NCBI GenBank assembly: GCA_008375315.1
Contig: CP032507.1
Span: 1,054,001-1,118,000 of the forward strand
Reading direction: 5' to 3'
From: Ectothiorhodospiraceae bacterium BW-2
Lineage (GTDB): Bacteria; Pseudomonadota; Gammaproteobacteria; Thiohalomonadales; Thiohalomonadaceae
Length of the DNA: 64,000 nt
Shown here: positions 1 to 9,429 of the stretch, piece after piece
Layout: every line of letters starts with the position of its first letter
Position numbering within the stretch: position 1 is the stretch's first letter
Program-made: the position numbers and the translations under genes
The notes under the pieces: model-generated
The model's database searches: none
What the model saw: the letters and a program-made list of their open reading frames with translations, nothing else
Told to the model about the DNA's origin: nothing

Positions 1-1163
1 TCGATCACCATGTACGACAGATCTATGGGAATCTACAAAACATCCACCAAGCACTAGAGCAGAATCAGCTCCTACTCTACTATCAACCTAAAGTTAATCT
101 CCACACCGGCCAAGTCACCGGCTGTGAGGCGCTACTGCGCTGGAACCACCCTGAACGCGGCATTTTACCCCCGGCCGCCTTCCTCCTCGGTATCGATAAC
201 TATCCGGTCATTTGTGATGTCGGCGATTGGGTGCTTCACCAAGCACTACAACAGCTACAGCAGTGGAACGATCAGGGGCTCTCACTCTCGGTTAGTGTCA
301 ATATCGCCGCCCGCCACCTGCAACAGCCTGGCTTTAGCGACTCGATAGCGGAGCTATTGCAGCGCTACCCGAAGGTTGCCCCGAAGCAGCTCATTTTGGA
401 GATTCTTGAGACCAGTGCGCTAGATAACATCGAAGCGAGCGTCGATATCTTTCGCCGCTGCCGCCGATTGGGGGTTCGCTTTGCGCTAGACGACTTTGGC
501 ATAGGCTACTCCTCCCTCGCCTACCTCAAACAGCTACCGGTTAACGAACTCAAAATAGACCAGCACTTTGTGCGCGATATGCTTGATGATCCCGATGACT
601 TTGCCATCCTTGAGGGGGTACTGGGGCTGGCCAACGCCTTTCGGCTCGACTCGGTCGCCGAGGGGATGGAGAGTGTCGAGCATGGAGTGATGCTCATTCA
701 ACTCGGCTGCGAACAGGCGCAAGGGTACGGTATCGCCCGCCCGATGCCAGCGGCTAACATTCCCGACTGGATAGCGCAGTGGCAACCCGAACCGGCGTGG
801 GCCGCCGTACAACCGGCCACACAGGATAATCAGTCCGTCCTCTACGCCTGCATCGAACACCGAGCGTGGGTTGGTGCCGTTGAGCGCTATATTACCGTTA
901 AAAACGCCCCCCTCCCCGAACTGCAAGAGGGTATCTGCCGCTTTGGTTACTGGCTACACAAACAGCAGCAGCTACGCAATGAGACCATTTTGGACGACAT
1001 TATTCGTTCCCACAGCGCCATACACCAATTCGCAGCACGGCTAATCGATGACTACCACCACCAGCCCCAGGCCGACTACCAGATGCAACTACAGCAGTTA
1101 CACGACCTGCGGGATCAACTCCTCGCCGAACTGCGCTTTTTGTCGGGGATGTTTACCCAATAA
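1..1163 (+). CDS. EAL c-di-GMP phosphodiesterase with C-terminal CZB-like zinc domain (5' partial)
   Basis: The frame is open from base 3 to a TAA at 1161-1163, so the N-terminus lies before the window; 386 residues are visible. An EAL domain fills about residues 24-260, with the signature EALLRW near residue 43, the N of SVNIAARHL, the E of ILEILET, the metal-binding LDDFGIGYSSL, the K of ELKID, the E of VAEGMES and the Q of QAQGYG. All usual c-di-GMP hydrolysis residues appear present, so an active phosphodiesterase is likely. A second domain at about 278-345 has H286, C312 in CRFGYWL, and H337/H341 (H-x3-H), the 3-His/1-Cys pattern of CZB zinc-sensing domains. Any upstream GGDEF or sensor domain cannot be seen. 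Zinc control of the activity is inference from the CZB family. Confidence 0.85.
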   Translation, partial: DHHVRQIYGNLQNIHQALEQNQLLLYYQPKVNLHTGQVTGCEALLRWNHPERGILPPAAFLLGIDNYPVICDVGDWVLHQALQQLQQWNDQGLSLSVSVNIAARHLQQPGFSDSIAELLQRYPKVAPKQLILEILETSALDNIEASVDIFRRCRRLGVRFALDDFGIGYSSLAYLKQLPVNELKIDQHFVRDMLDDPDDFAILEGVLGLANAFRLDSVAEGMESVEHGVMLIQLGCEQAQGYGIARPMPAANIPDWIAQWQPEPAWAAVQPATQDNQSVLYACIEHRAWVGAVERYITVKNAPLPELQEGICRFGYWLHKQQQLRNETILDDIIRSHSAIHQFAARLIDDYHHQPQADYQMQLQQLHDLRDQLLAELRFLSGMFTQ

Positions 1164-1178
1164 TGGGCATGTGCCTTG

Positions 1179-1646
1179 CTACCAACTAGCATCCTCGATA
1201 ATCGACTGCAACAGCTCCCCTATCGCCGTTGAGATCGACTCCGAGCCCTCACTCCCCTCAGGGATCGAATAGGAGACTCGCACACTCCCCTCCTCATCAC
1301 CCACAACCCGATAGACGGCAATGGTAAACGGGCAGAGGACAATATGTTCCGGATTAAATCGGGCTAATTGATGCGATAACTTAGCGCTACAAAACTGATA
1401 AGTCAGCGCCTGACTATAGATATCCTCCTCATAGCCATAGGCCGGCCCGGTGCGGTGGAGCATATCGCCCGACTCTAGCACATGGGCGATATTGATTCCC
1501 TTACCGACAATCGCCGCTCGCACCGACTCCGATACCTCCTCAAAACCACCCTCAAGAGTTTGGGTCACAATCTCCGCCTCTGCGGCCGACATAGCCAAAC
1601 AACTCAAGGCAACCCAACTCACTAACGAGCCATACCTTCTACTCAT
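1179..1646 (-). CDS. DUF302-like exported protein
   Basis: Short protein of 155 residues with an N-terminal signal peptide (basic start MSRRYG, hydrophobic stretch, AEA-type cleavage near residue 25). The body, including GKGINIAHVLESGDML, FCSAKLSH and HIVLCPFTIAVY, resembles DUF302 proteins, a small fold of unknown function often found in sulfur and metal oxidisers. The ATG at 1646 is preferred because AGAGGAG sits 7 bases before it; a GTG two codons upstream is also open. It lies 21 bases downstream of the alpha-2-macroglobulin gene on the same strand and may be the last gene of that operon. The family call is from memory of the motif pattern. Confidence 0.6.
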   Translation of the reverse strand: MSRRYGSLVSWVALSCLAMSAAEAEIVTQTLEGGFEEVSESVRAAIVGKGINIAHVLESGDMLHRTGPAYGYEEDIYSQALTYQFCSAKLSHQLARFNPEHIVLCPFTIAVYRVVGDEEGSVRVSYSIPEGSEGSESISTAIGELLQSIIEDASW

Positions 1647-1667
1647 GGTCACACTCCTCTTATCAAC

Positions 1668-4600
1668 TTACTCAATAATCTGCCATTGTCGTAACTCTCC
1701 CCGCCCCTGTCGATAGGGTTGAAACATCGCCTCAACCTCAACCGCCGGATCGGTATAGCGACCGGGGCTCACCACCCGCACCAAATAGGCTAGCCGGCGG
1801 CTACCGTCATCTGGCAAGAGCGTTAAGGCGGCTAGGTAGCGATCCTCTAGCCACTCTTGGTAGTCAAGCGGCACCAAATCGGGCAGCCAATCGAGCTGCG
1901 AAACGCTCAACCGGTGCAACAGGGCGCTATTCTCCAGCGCCAGCCCAGCAGCGATACGGTCAATCACCAGCGTCTCTGTCGGCTGCGACAGCGCCTTAGC
2001 TTGCAGCGTAATCAGCCCCACCAAGAGCTCTCCTTGCTGCAATGGCGTTGCGGGGGTAACCGCTTCCCCATCAAGGCGATAGTAACCCTGGCTAATTTGG
2101 TAGCTCGCATCGTTATCGATCGATAGGGGCAGCTTAGGCGCCCCCTCAAGCGTAGAGCTAACCCATAGGGTAACCTCGGAGCGGTTCTGTAGCTGCTGCG
2201 CTACCGCCACGGCCTCCCCCTCCCCCTGCCAGCGCCAACCCTCTGCGGCCCCAAGCTCGATAGTCTCACCATTGTGTTGCAGCCGCCACGCCTGCACGCT
2301 TAACGGCAGCTTGGCCACCCCCCTCGCTAGCCAAGCTAACTCTTGGGTTGAGAGGTGCTCGCCATCGCGTTGTAGCTGATCCACCACTTGCTGTAGCAGC
2401 GGCTCTAGCAGCAGCGGCTGATCCGATTCGGCCAATAGATAGAGCAGCAGCAGCGCATCACGCAGCGGTGAACCATACGGCGTGAACCCTCTCGATCTTC
2501 CAGGCTCTCGTAGCCGCTGCTCGGCCTGCTTAAATAGCTCAGTGGCCCGCTCTGGTGCGCCATGCTGATAGAAAGCCGCCGCCAGTAGCGCTAGTGTCGG
2601 ACTATCGACCTCTGGTGAGGCGGCTATCGACTCTGCCAGACTAGTCAACCAGCGCCGCTCCAGCTCACCACGACGAGCCAACAGATAGAGAGCGTAGCTC
2701 TGTACCCCCTCCTCTCCGGGGGTACGACTACCCAAATAGTCATAGAGTCGAGCCCGCGCCCGCTGTAGCGGCTCGCTGTCGGTTAAATAGCCCATCGTCT
2801 CGGCCTGTAGCAACATATCGGTCGCATAGACGCTCAACCAGCGCCGCTCCTCTGCCTCACTACTCCACATCCCAAAACCACCATAACGGTTCTGTCGCTG
2901 CCATAGCTGCGACCACAATGGCTGTAGCGCCTCGGTTCGCTGCGATAGCGGTGCTAGCGCCAACCGCTGCTGTAGCTCTGGATAGAGGAGCAGCGGCCAG
3001 GCGCGACTACTTAACTGCTCCAAACAGCCATACGGATAGCGCTGTAACTGCTGTAGCAGCCTCCCTACGCCGCCTAAGGGATTCGTCGAGACCTCAATCG
3101 TCACCTTAGCCCCATGAAGCTCGGCTAACGATGGCTCAACAGTTAAGCTCTCCTGCGGCAATAGCTGGTGTAGCTGTCGCTGTAGCTGGTACGCTGTCGG
3201 TGCCACAATCTGTAGCGGTAGTCGCCGCTCAAGCGCCACGCCCTCACCTTGTAGCTGCAACACGATCTCAGCCTGCCCCACCTCTTTGGCTCTAAACGGT
3301 ATCTTTAAGATACGCGACTCTCCCTCGGCTAACGACACACGGCTCGGCCTCTCACCCTCGAAGGCGACCCCATCACCCTGCCATTTTAACTGATACTCTG
3401 CCGCCGGTGCTCGCAAGTTATGTAGCCGCAGCGTCAACTGACTCTGATCACCGCTAGCTAGCTGACGGGGGGCAGTCGGGGCGAACAGTAGCGGGGGAGA
3501 GACAGTAACCGCCTGGACGGCACTGCCGAGTCGGTTACCGCTCCAGACCAGCGCCATCAGTCGCAGTTCACCACTAAAGTCGGGGAGCTGTAGCGTTATC
3601 TCCCCCCCGTCAGCCGGCAGCGTCACCACCCCACTCGCTAACGCGACAATGTCGGTCAGATTGGGAGCTCGACCGCGCTGCCCTGCCGCCTCGGCCATCA
3701 CCGCACGCATCATAGCGTAGCCGTGCCGCACCGTCGCGAGGCTATAATCGGCAGTCGTGTCGATAATGGCGCTATAGTTATCGCGCAGCACCATGCCTAA
3801 CTGTCGTTGGCTAAAAAAGTGCTCTAGTGGCTGCGGTGCCTCGAAACCGGTCAGCCGCAACACCGCTTCATCGACGGCCAATAGCACCGCATGCAGCGGC
3901 TCAGTCGCCCCTGTCGGCTGCAAGAGGACGGTGAGCGGCGACTCCGGCTCTACCTGTGCGGCCACCTGGAGTTGCAGCGGCAGCTCAGCCACCGTCCGAC
4001 CACTATCGAGCCACAGATTGGCCATCAGCCGCTGCGGTAGGCGACGACTATCCCCCCCACGCTCCGCCCCCGCAACGGCGGTTAAGAGTAGATTCGCCCC
4101 CACCCCCCAGCCGCTAACGACCGGTATCGACAGGGTGACCGGTTCAGTCCCGAGCTCGAAGTTAATGTGATCGACAATCTCGTCAGTCGCAATCAGCAAC
4201 GATCCCTGCCCCTCAAACGGAGATTGCACCGTAATTTGTGCCCGCTCTCCGGGTAGATAGTGCTGTTTATCACTTCGTAGCAGCAGTTTGCCCTGCTCCG
4301 GCTCACCGCCACTGCCGCTGTAGCGGCCAAAGTGGAGGGCGCTTGTCACACCACTAGCCGGATCGCTCAGCTCCAGTCGGTAGCTCTCCCCCTGTAACTG
4401 CGATAGCCGTAGTTGAGTTACCTCGGGCGCGGCGATATTGAGCTCCCCCTGCTGCTCTAGCTGGCGCTGCTCCTGCCACTGTAACTGCCAACGGCCGTTG
4501 CGCTCGTACCACTGCTCCTGCCATTGACGCCGGTAGAGTCGCCACTGTAGCCCCGCCGCAGCCACCGCCTGACCGTTGATATCGACCCTCACTACCCCAA

Positions 4601-6941
4601 CCACCGCCTCCCCGGCCTCAACGGCCGCCGACTCGACTCTCAGCCCCAGATAGGCCGGATAGTGGTGGAGTGGCAGTGAGGTGCTAATAGCCACATCGCG
4701 GCCATCGACATCGATAACTCGGCTATAGATCGTCGCCTCAGCGGGCCGAAAGCCGTCGAGCCTCTCCGGCGCTCGATAGCTCACCTTCGCTGCGCCACGA
4801 CTATCGGTACGCCCCTCGGCCAGGCTCTGCCACGGCTGCTGCTGACTCGGTTCGGGAAGTCCGAACTGAAATTGGCGAAACTCGGCAAAAGGGGTGGTGC
4901 GGCTACGAATCACCGCCCGCGAGGCGATGCGTAGATCGGCAGCCGCTGCGCCGAACAGATAGTCGGCCTGCAGCGATAGCTCAATCTCTTCGCCTGTCGC
5001 TAGCGAGCGCTGCGGTGGCGCTATAAAATCGGCCTTCAGACGCGGAGGTTCGATCTCCTGCACTTCAAAACGCCACTCAGCTAGCGGTGCCTCCTCTGGC
5101 AGAGTTCGTGCCTGTAGCAGCCAACTACCGGTGCGTCCTTGGGGCGGTAGTGACAGCGTAAAACGGTAACTGCCGCCTGCCTCGGGATGGATATAGCGAC
5201 TCTCAATGTCGCGATCAGCGGCATCTTGCAGCACAAAATAGAGCGGTAGATCAGAGACGACCTCGCCACGGCGATTACGCAGTAACCCAATCACCTCAAC
5301 CGCCTCCCCTGGTCGATAGACCCCCCGCTCGCTCTGTAGCCAGAGATCGAGAGGGCCTAAGAGTAGCCGCCCCCCCACCCCGTTACCCGCCATATCGTAG
5401 GGGCGCTGCTCCAGATTGAGCAGCGTAAAATGGCGCGGATTTTGCCAAGCTAGAATGAGTTTCGGCTCGCTCCCCCCCTCGCCCTGAAGATAGTGGGCCG
5501 GAATATCGACTCGGCCATAGCTATCGCTACGCCCCTCAAACAGAACGCTATTATTTTTCGCTAAGAGCTGCAGCGGCAGATCCGCCACACTCTCACCGCT
5601 ATTGAGATCACGACTAATCAGGGTCAGCTCTCTTTCAGAGTGGTAACTGCTTAAGCCGATATCGCTAATAAATAGCCACTGCGAGGCGCGAGGTTCAAAA
5701 CAGAGCCTCTCCCCCTCGCACCAGCTAATTGAGTACTCCGGTGGCGGTTCGCTGCCGGCTAGCAATAGATAGAGCCCCGGCTTCGTCGTCTGCTGCTGCG
5801 GTAGCGGCAGATATTCGGTCAGCGGCTGCGTCTCACTTCGTTGCAGCGCCATCTCACCGCGCCAGACCACCTCCCCTAGCTCATGCGCCACCTGCCAAGC
5901 CTGATAGTCGTTAAGCTCACTATCGAGCAGATAAGCGCGTACCCTCTCGTGAGCCAAATTGCGTGGATCGATACGCAGCAGCGCTAGCCGAACCCGGTCG
6001 CTATAGCGGTGCTGTAGCGGCACCACTTGAGCGCCACTAGCGGGCAGTAGCCGCTTATCGCTCTCAAAACTGAAGTAGGGCTCAGGATCAGGCTCAACAG
6101 GATGGTGCCACTGATAGGTAAGCGGCTGCCATAGCGCCCTCTCTCCGGTCTCAGAACGCACCCCTGCCGCCAGTGTCAACTGATAATCGACCCCCCCTAT
6201 CAAGCCACCGAGGCAGAGCTGCTGGCGCTGCCATGGATAGCGGTAGCGTAGCTGCCAAGAGGCGTGTGCCGGCTCTAGGGTCATCTGCTCGCGATAACGA
6301 GAGGCCTCCCGCTCCGATAACGGAGCATTAAACAGCAGGCAGTGGTAGGCGCGGTTATCGATCACCGCATCGTTCGCCTCGATCAGCTGCAGACTCTGCT
6401 GCTGCCGCCGCTGCTGCCGTAACTGCTGTAGTCGCTGCTGCTGCTCTGGGGTGTTATCCGCCTCCAGCAGCGGCTGCTGCAGAGCGATAGCGGTCGCGTA
6501 CTCCTCCTGCTCTACCGCCAGATCGACCGCCCGCTTTAGTGCGTCAACGGCAATCGGGCTCTGCGGATACCCCGCCTGCTGTTCAGAGAGCCAGGCCAAC
6601 ATCGCCGCATAGAGCGGTTGGCGCTCGGCTCGCTCTTCAGAGGTGAAGGGTTGGTAGGAGAGGTGTAGCCATAGCTCCCCTCGCGGTGGTGGCAGGCTGG
6701 TTAGCGCTAACTCTAACGGTTGGCGGACATCGTAGGCGACCCCCCCACTGTGGCGGATCAGGCTCTGCAGACTCTGCTGCAGTCGCATCGGATCATCGAT
6801 ATCGGTCTGCGCATAGCGCTCGGCTAGCTGCTGCTGATAGGTACGACTCTGTTCGAGCAGCGCCTCTGGCAGTGTCGAGGCGACTGCGGTCACTGAGAGT
6901 AGCCATAACGCTAAGATTTTAATTGACAATGTCACCCTCAT
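1668..6941 (-). CDS. Bacterial alpha-2-macroglobulin, periplasmic YfaS-like type
   Basis: Giant protein of about 1,757 residues. It begins with a signal peptide (MRVTLSIKI, hydrophobic core, AVAST cleavage) and has no lipobox cysteine, so it resembles soluble periplasmic YfaS rather than lipoprotein YfhM. The thioester motif YGCLEQ is at about residues 1304-1309 (DNA 3015-3032), with a helical complement-like domain after it. Family role: a protease trap that covalently captures invading proteases through the thioester. An ATG 12 codons upstream (6977) is open, but the start at 6941 places the signal peptide at the N-terminus and gives a purine-rich AGAAGGGAG just upstream. It overlaps the end of the histidine kinase gene by 23 bases. 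The usual partner pbpC is in this window but 18 kb away on the same strand. Very Gln-rich throughout. Confidence 0.9.
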   Translation of the reverse strand: MRVTLSIKILALWLLSVTAVASTLPEALLEQSRTYQQQLAERYAQTDIDDPMRLQQSLQSLIRHSGGVAYDVRQPLELALTSLPPPRGELWLHLSYQPFTSEERAERQPLYAAMLAWLSEQQAGYPQSPIAVDALKRAVDLAVEQEEYATAIALQQPLLEADNTPEQQQRLQQLRQQRRQQQSLQLIEANDAVIDNRAYHCLLFNAPLSEREASRYREQMTLEPAHASWQLRYRYPWQRQQLCLGGLIGGVDYQLTLAAGVRSETGERALWQPLTYQWHHPVEPDPEPYFSFESDKRLLPASGAQVVPLQHRYSDRVRLALLRIDPRNLAHERVRAYLLDSELNDYQAWQVAHELGEVVWRGEMALQRSETQPLTEYLPLPQQQTTKPGLYLLLAGSEPPPEYSISWCEGERLCFEPRASQWLFISDIGLSSYHSERELTLISRDLNSGESVADLPLQLLAKNNSVLFEGRSDSYGRVDIPAHYLQGEGGSEPKLILAWQNPRHFTLLNLEQRPYDMAGNGVGGRLLLGPLDLWLQSERGVYRPGEAVEVIGLLRNRRGEVVSDLPLYFVLQDAADRDIESRYIHPEAGGSYRFTLSLPPQGRTGSWLLQARTLPEEAPLAEWRFEVQEIEPPRLKADFIAPPQRSLATGEEIELSLQADYLFGAAAADLRIASRAVIRSRTTPFAEFRQFQFGLPEPSQQQPWQSLAEGRTDSRGAAKVSYRAPERLDGFRPAEATIYSRVIDVDGRDVAISTSLPLHHYPAYLGLRVESAAVEAGEAVVGVVRVDINGQAVAAAGLQWRLYRRQWQEQWYERNGRWQLQWQEQRQLEQQGELNIAAPEVTQLRLSQLQGESYRLELSDPASGVTSALHFGRYSGSGGEPEQGKLLLRSDKQHYLPGERAQITVQSPFEGQGSLLIATDEIVDHINFELGTEPVTLSIPVVSGWGVGANLLLTAVAGAERGGDSRRLPQRLMANLWLDSGRTVAELPLQLQVAAQVEPESPLTVLLQPTGATEPLHAVLLAVDEAVLRLTGFEAPQPLEHFFSQRQLGMVLRDNYSAIIDTTADYSLATVRHGYAMMRAVMAEAAGQRGRAPNLTDIVALASGVVTLPADGGEITLQLPDFSGELRLMALVWSGNRLGSAVQAVTVSPPLLFAPTAPRQLASGDQSQLTLRLHNLRAPAAEYQLKWQGDGVAFEGERPSRVSLAEGESRILKIPFRAKEVGQAEIVLQLQGEGVALERRLPLQIVAPTAYQLQRQLHQLLPQESLTVEPSLAELHGAKVTIEVSTNPLGGVGRLLQQLQRYPYGCLEQLSSRAWPLLLYPELQQRLALAPLSQRTEALQPLWSQLWQRQNRYGGFGMWSSEAEERRWLSVYATDMLLQAETMGYLTDSEPLQRARARLYDYLGSRTPGEEGVQSYALYLLARRGELERRWLTSLAESIAASPEVDSPTLALLAAAFYQHGAPERATELFKQAEQRLREPGRSRGFTPYGSPLRDALLLLYLLAESDQPLLLEPLLQQVVDQLQRDGEHLSTQELAWLARGVAKLPLSVQAWRLQHNGETIELGAAEGWRWQGEGEAVAVAQQLQNRSEVTLWVSSTLEGAPKLPLSIDNDASYQISQGYYRLDGEAVTPATPLQQGELLVGLITLQAKALSQPTETLVIDRIAAGLALENSALLHRLSVSQLDWLPDLVPLDYQEWLEDRYLAALTLLPDDGSRRLAYLVRVVSPGRYTDPAVEVEAMFQPYRQGRGELRQWQIIE

Positions 6942-8385
6942 CTCCCTTCTCTTGTTGAAAATAGCGCGGAATATCAACCCGCATCACCACCCCCTGCCCC
7001 GTAGGGTTATGCCAAGCTCGAATCTGCCCCTGATGGCTAGCGACCACCTCTTGGCAGATAGCCAATCCAAGCCCCACCCCCACCGTCATTTGGCGAGTGC
7101 GGCTGCTCTGCATAAAGGGTTGAAAAATCGTCTCGATCTCCTCTTCGGGGATCCCTATCCCCTCATCGGTGACCGTCAGCCAGAGCCGCTGCGCCTCGGC
7201 CCCATACGACACCACAATCATCCCCCCCTCATCGCTGTAGCGAATCGCATTTTCGATTAAATTCGCCACTACCTGACGCATTCGCTGACCATCAAACCAC
7301 CCCTCTAGCGGCGATGTTTCATCCTCACACTGAAGGCGAAGCTGGAGCTGTTTGGCCTGTACTCTGCTATCTAGCTCCTCTACCACCTGTTGTACAATCT
7401 CATCCAGAGTCTGTTTAGACGCTTTCAGCCTCAGCCCGCCATGCTCTATGCCAGAGATATCGAGTAGATTATTGACCAAATGGAGTAGTCGTTCAGAGCT
7501 CTGTTTGACATTGTTTAGATAGCGCTGCAATTTGGCACTATCCACTCGCTCCCCCTCAAGCCGCCGCTGCGCTAGCGCAGTAAAGCTGATAATCGCGTGC
7601 AGTGGGGTACGCAACTCGTGCGAGACTTTGGCTAAAAATTCGGTTTTGGCCTCATTAGCCCGCACCGCTGCCCCCCTCTCATGCTCTAACTGTAGCTGAT
7701 ACTCCCCTAGTCGCTGCAATAGCTGCTGATAGCCGTTAAGCAGTGCGGTCAATTCGTCTTGGTACCCCTCCTTTCGTTGCAGTGTCAATCGGTGGCTATG
7801 GAGCTGCTGTGGTAGTTGACGATTGAGTTGACGACTCAAATTAAGTAGGTGCTGTCCCACCATACGGTGAAAAACATAGAACACAAAGATAGAGACCAAA
7901 AAGGTCTTTAAACCGTTGCTAAATAACAGAAATAGCAACTTATCCCACAATCGAGCGTAGATATCGCCATAGCTGCCGCTCACCACTAATGTGCCGAGGT
8001 GAATAGTCTCCCCTTGATAGTGATAGCCAATGTCGAAGCGGTGCTCCACCGGCTCCGTCGGCGGCTCTCCCGCCCGCCACAGAACCGCCTCACCATCGAA
8101 GACAGCGGCGTAATCGATATCGGGTACCGCGACGATACCCTCTAACTGGGCACGAATCAGCAGCTCATCAAAACTCCAGACGCTTTGGGCGATGCCCCCT
8201 AAATTGCTGTTACGAATCGTCTCAATTTTAGAGTGAAACAGCGCCATCTCGTGCTGGTAGTCGCTATTGAGTTGTAGCAGGGTCGTCACTAGCGTAATCA
8301 CCGAGCTAAACAGCACCACCGCTAGTAGCAGTCGCCGAGCTAACGAGCTGCACCAAAAGTGGGTAGAGGGCGTGTGGCAGGCCAT
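6919..8385 (-). CDS. Membrane sensor histidine kinase
   Basis: Protein of 488 residues. A transmembrane helix at about 18-38 is followed by a roughly 110-residue periplasmic sensor domain, a second helix at about 149-172 and a coiled linker. The HisKA domain has phospho-acceptor H256 in SHELRTP. The HATPase domain shows the N box (NLIENAIRYS), G1 (DEGIGIP), an F box (FQPFMQ) and G2 (GVGLGLA). No response regulator or receiver domain is adjacent. It starts 6 bases after the stop of the solute-binding protein gene, and its end overlaps the alpha-2-macroglobulin start, so the three are probably cotranscribed. A role in controlling envelope defence is inference from that context only. Confidence 0.9.
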   Translation of the reverse strand: MACHTPSTHFWCSSLARRLLLAVVLFSSVITLVTTLLQLNSDYQHEMALFHSKIETIRNSNLGGIAQSVWSFDELLIRAQLEGIVAVPDIDYAAVFDGEAVLWRAGEPPTEPVEHRFDIGYHYQGETIHLGTLVVSGSYGDIYARLWDKLLFLLFSNGLKTFLVSIFVFYVFHRMVGQHLLNLSRQLNRQLPQQLHSHRLTLQRKEGYQDELTALLNGYQQLLQRLGEYQLQLEHERGAAVRANEAKTEFLAKVSHELRTPLHAIISFTALAQRRLEGERVDSAKLQRYLNNVKQSSERLLHLVNNLLDISGIEHGGLRLKASKQTLDEIVQQVVEELDSRVQAKQLQLRLQCEDETSPLEGWFDGQRMRQVVANLIENAIRYSDEGGMIVVSYGAEAQRLWLTVTDEGIGIPEEEIETIFQPFMQSSRTRQMTVGVGLGLAICQEVVASHQGQIRAWHNPTGQGVVMRVDIPRYFQQEKGDEGDIVN

Positions 8386-8391
8386 TAGCTC

Positions 8392-9150
8392 TCAGTGATT
8401 CTGCGACCTAACGGGGGGGCGGTGCGGTAACAGAATCTGTTCATAGAGCTGGCGGTAGCGACCACGACTCTTTAACTCTCTTAACGCCCTAGCTAGCGGC
8501 TCGATCAAGTGTGCGTGCTTTTGGTGCAGATAGCTGTACTGCGATACGGTAGCAAACGGCGGCTCCACCACCTGCAATCGATCTAAGTTCGACAGCCTAG
8601 CCTGATAGAGCCCCTGCCACTTCTCATAGAGCGCCACATCAACCACCCCCGCCTGTAGCAGTTTGAACATCTGCGGCGCTGAACGCACCGGCTCGGCCCG
8701 CATCGACTCATCTATCTGCTGTTCAAATATCTTCCAGCCGACCACATAGGTCACTCTCAGCCCCTTAAGGCGCTGCCACCCCTCCCCCGACAGCTCACCG
8801 TGCAGCGTGTAACCGACAAAGTCGGTATCAAAGAGGCTCTCAGGCACCTGTACCAAGTTCGGATAGCTCTGCTCTAGCCCAGCAATGCGTAAAAGATCCC
8901 CATCATCAATCCCCTGATTAGCGTTTTGCAGCGCCCTCGCTGGGGGGCTCTGCACCACCTTAAGGCGATAGCCTAACGGCTGTAGTGCCTCTGTTAACAC
9001 CTGCGCTAAAAAACCCGGTTCTCCAGTAGCGCTATCGATAAAGGGGTAGTCAACCCCAGTCGTTATCCGTAACTCCTGCTGCGCTAGCAGCGGAAAGGCC
9101 ATCACCCCACACCAGAGGCCAAACACCCACCCCCCTCTAGCTCGACTCAT
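8392..9150 (-). CDS. Extracellular solute-binding protein, family 3-like
   Basis: About 252 residues with a signal peptide (MSRARGG start, hydrophobic run ending AFPLLAQQ) and a periplasmic binding fold of the amino-acid/SBP3 class: ITTGVDYPFIDSATGEPGF near the N-terminus, a middle hinge with LKGLRVTYVVG, and a C-terminal REL-K-RGRY-LYEQIL. The start at 9150 is chosen because GAGGAGAGG lies directly upstream; an in-frame ATG eight codons earlier is weaker. No ABC permease or ATPase is nearby. Instead a membrane histidine kinase follows after 6 bases, so the protein more likely presents a ligand to that kinase than feeds a transporter. The ligand is unknown. Confidence 0.75.
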   Translation of the reverse strand: MSRARGGWVFGLWCGVMAFPLLAQQELRITTGVDYPFIDSATGEPGFLAQVLTEALQPLGYRLKVVQSPPARALQNANQGIDDGDLLRIAGLEQSYPNLVQVPESLFDTDFVGYTLHGELSGEGWQRLKGLRVTYVVGWKIFEQQIDESMRAEPVRSAPQMFKLLQAGVVDVALYEKWQGLYQARLSNLDRLQVVEPPFATVSQYSYLHQKHAHLIEPLARALRELKSRGRYRQLYEQILLPHRPPVRSQNH

Positions 9151-9245
9151 CCTCTCCTCCTCTGTGTAGCCCAATATAGATTATGGTGTCCAGATTACAG
9201 CAAACCCCCTCTGTATGGCCAGTCTATATTGATGCAGGAAGTTTT

Positions 9246-9273
9246 TTCACATTCCCCCCTTAACGGTTATACT
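9246..9273 (+). promoter_or_regulatory. Putative sigma70 promoter for the DHH phosphoesterase gene
   Basis: TTCACA (9246-9251) and TATACT (9268-9273) are separated by 16 bases, matching 5/6 at each hexamer. A start near 9280 would give a leader of about 150 nt before the ATG at 9430. Seen in sequence only. Confidence 0.45.
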
Positions 9274-9429
9274 ATAGCCAATGATTTTAACCGGTCTGTC
9301 AACTTACCTGCAGCGCCTTGCTATTTCAGAGAGCACAGTTTTGGCTATCCAAAACCTATTTCATTGATAATTCATGTCATTTAGCAGCAAAATCAGATGG
9401 CAGCAGCACATTTATTTCAGGAGCAAACG

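Noticed and set aside
534-926. Long minus-strand frame inside the EAL gene
   Set aside because: Antisense shadow of a GC-rich coding region. The plus frame shows clear EAL and CZB motifs.
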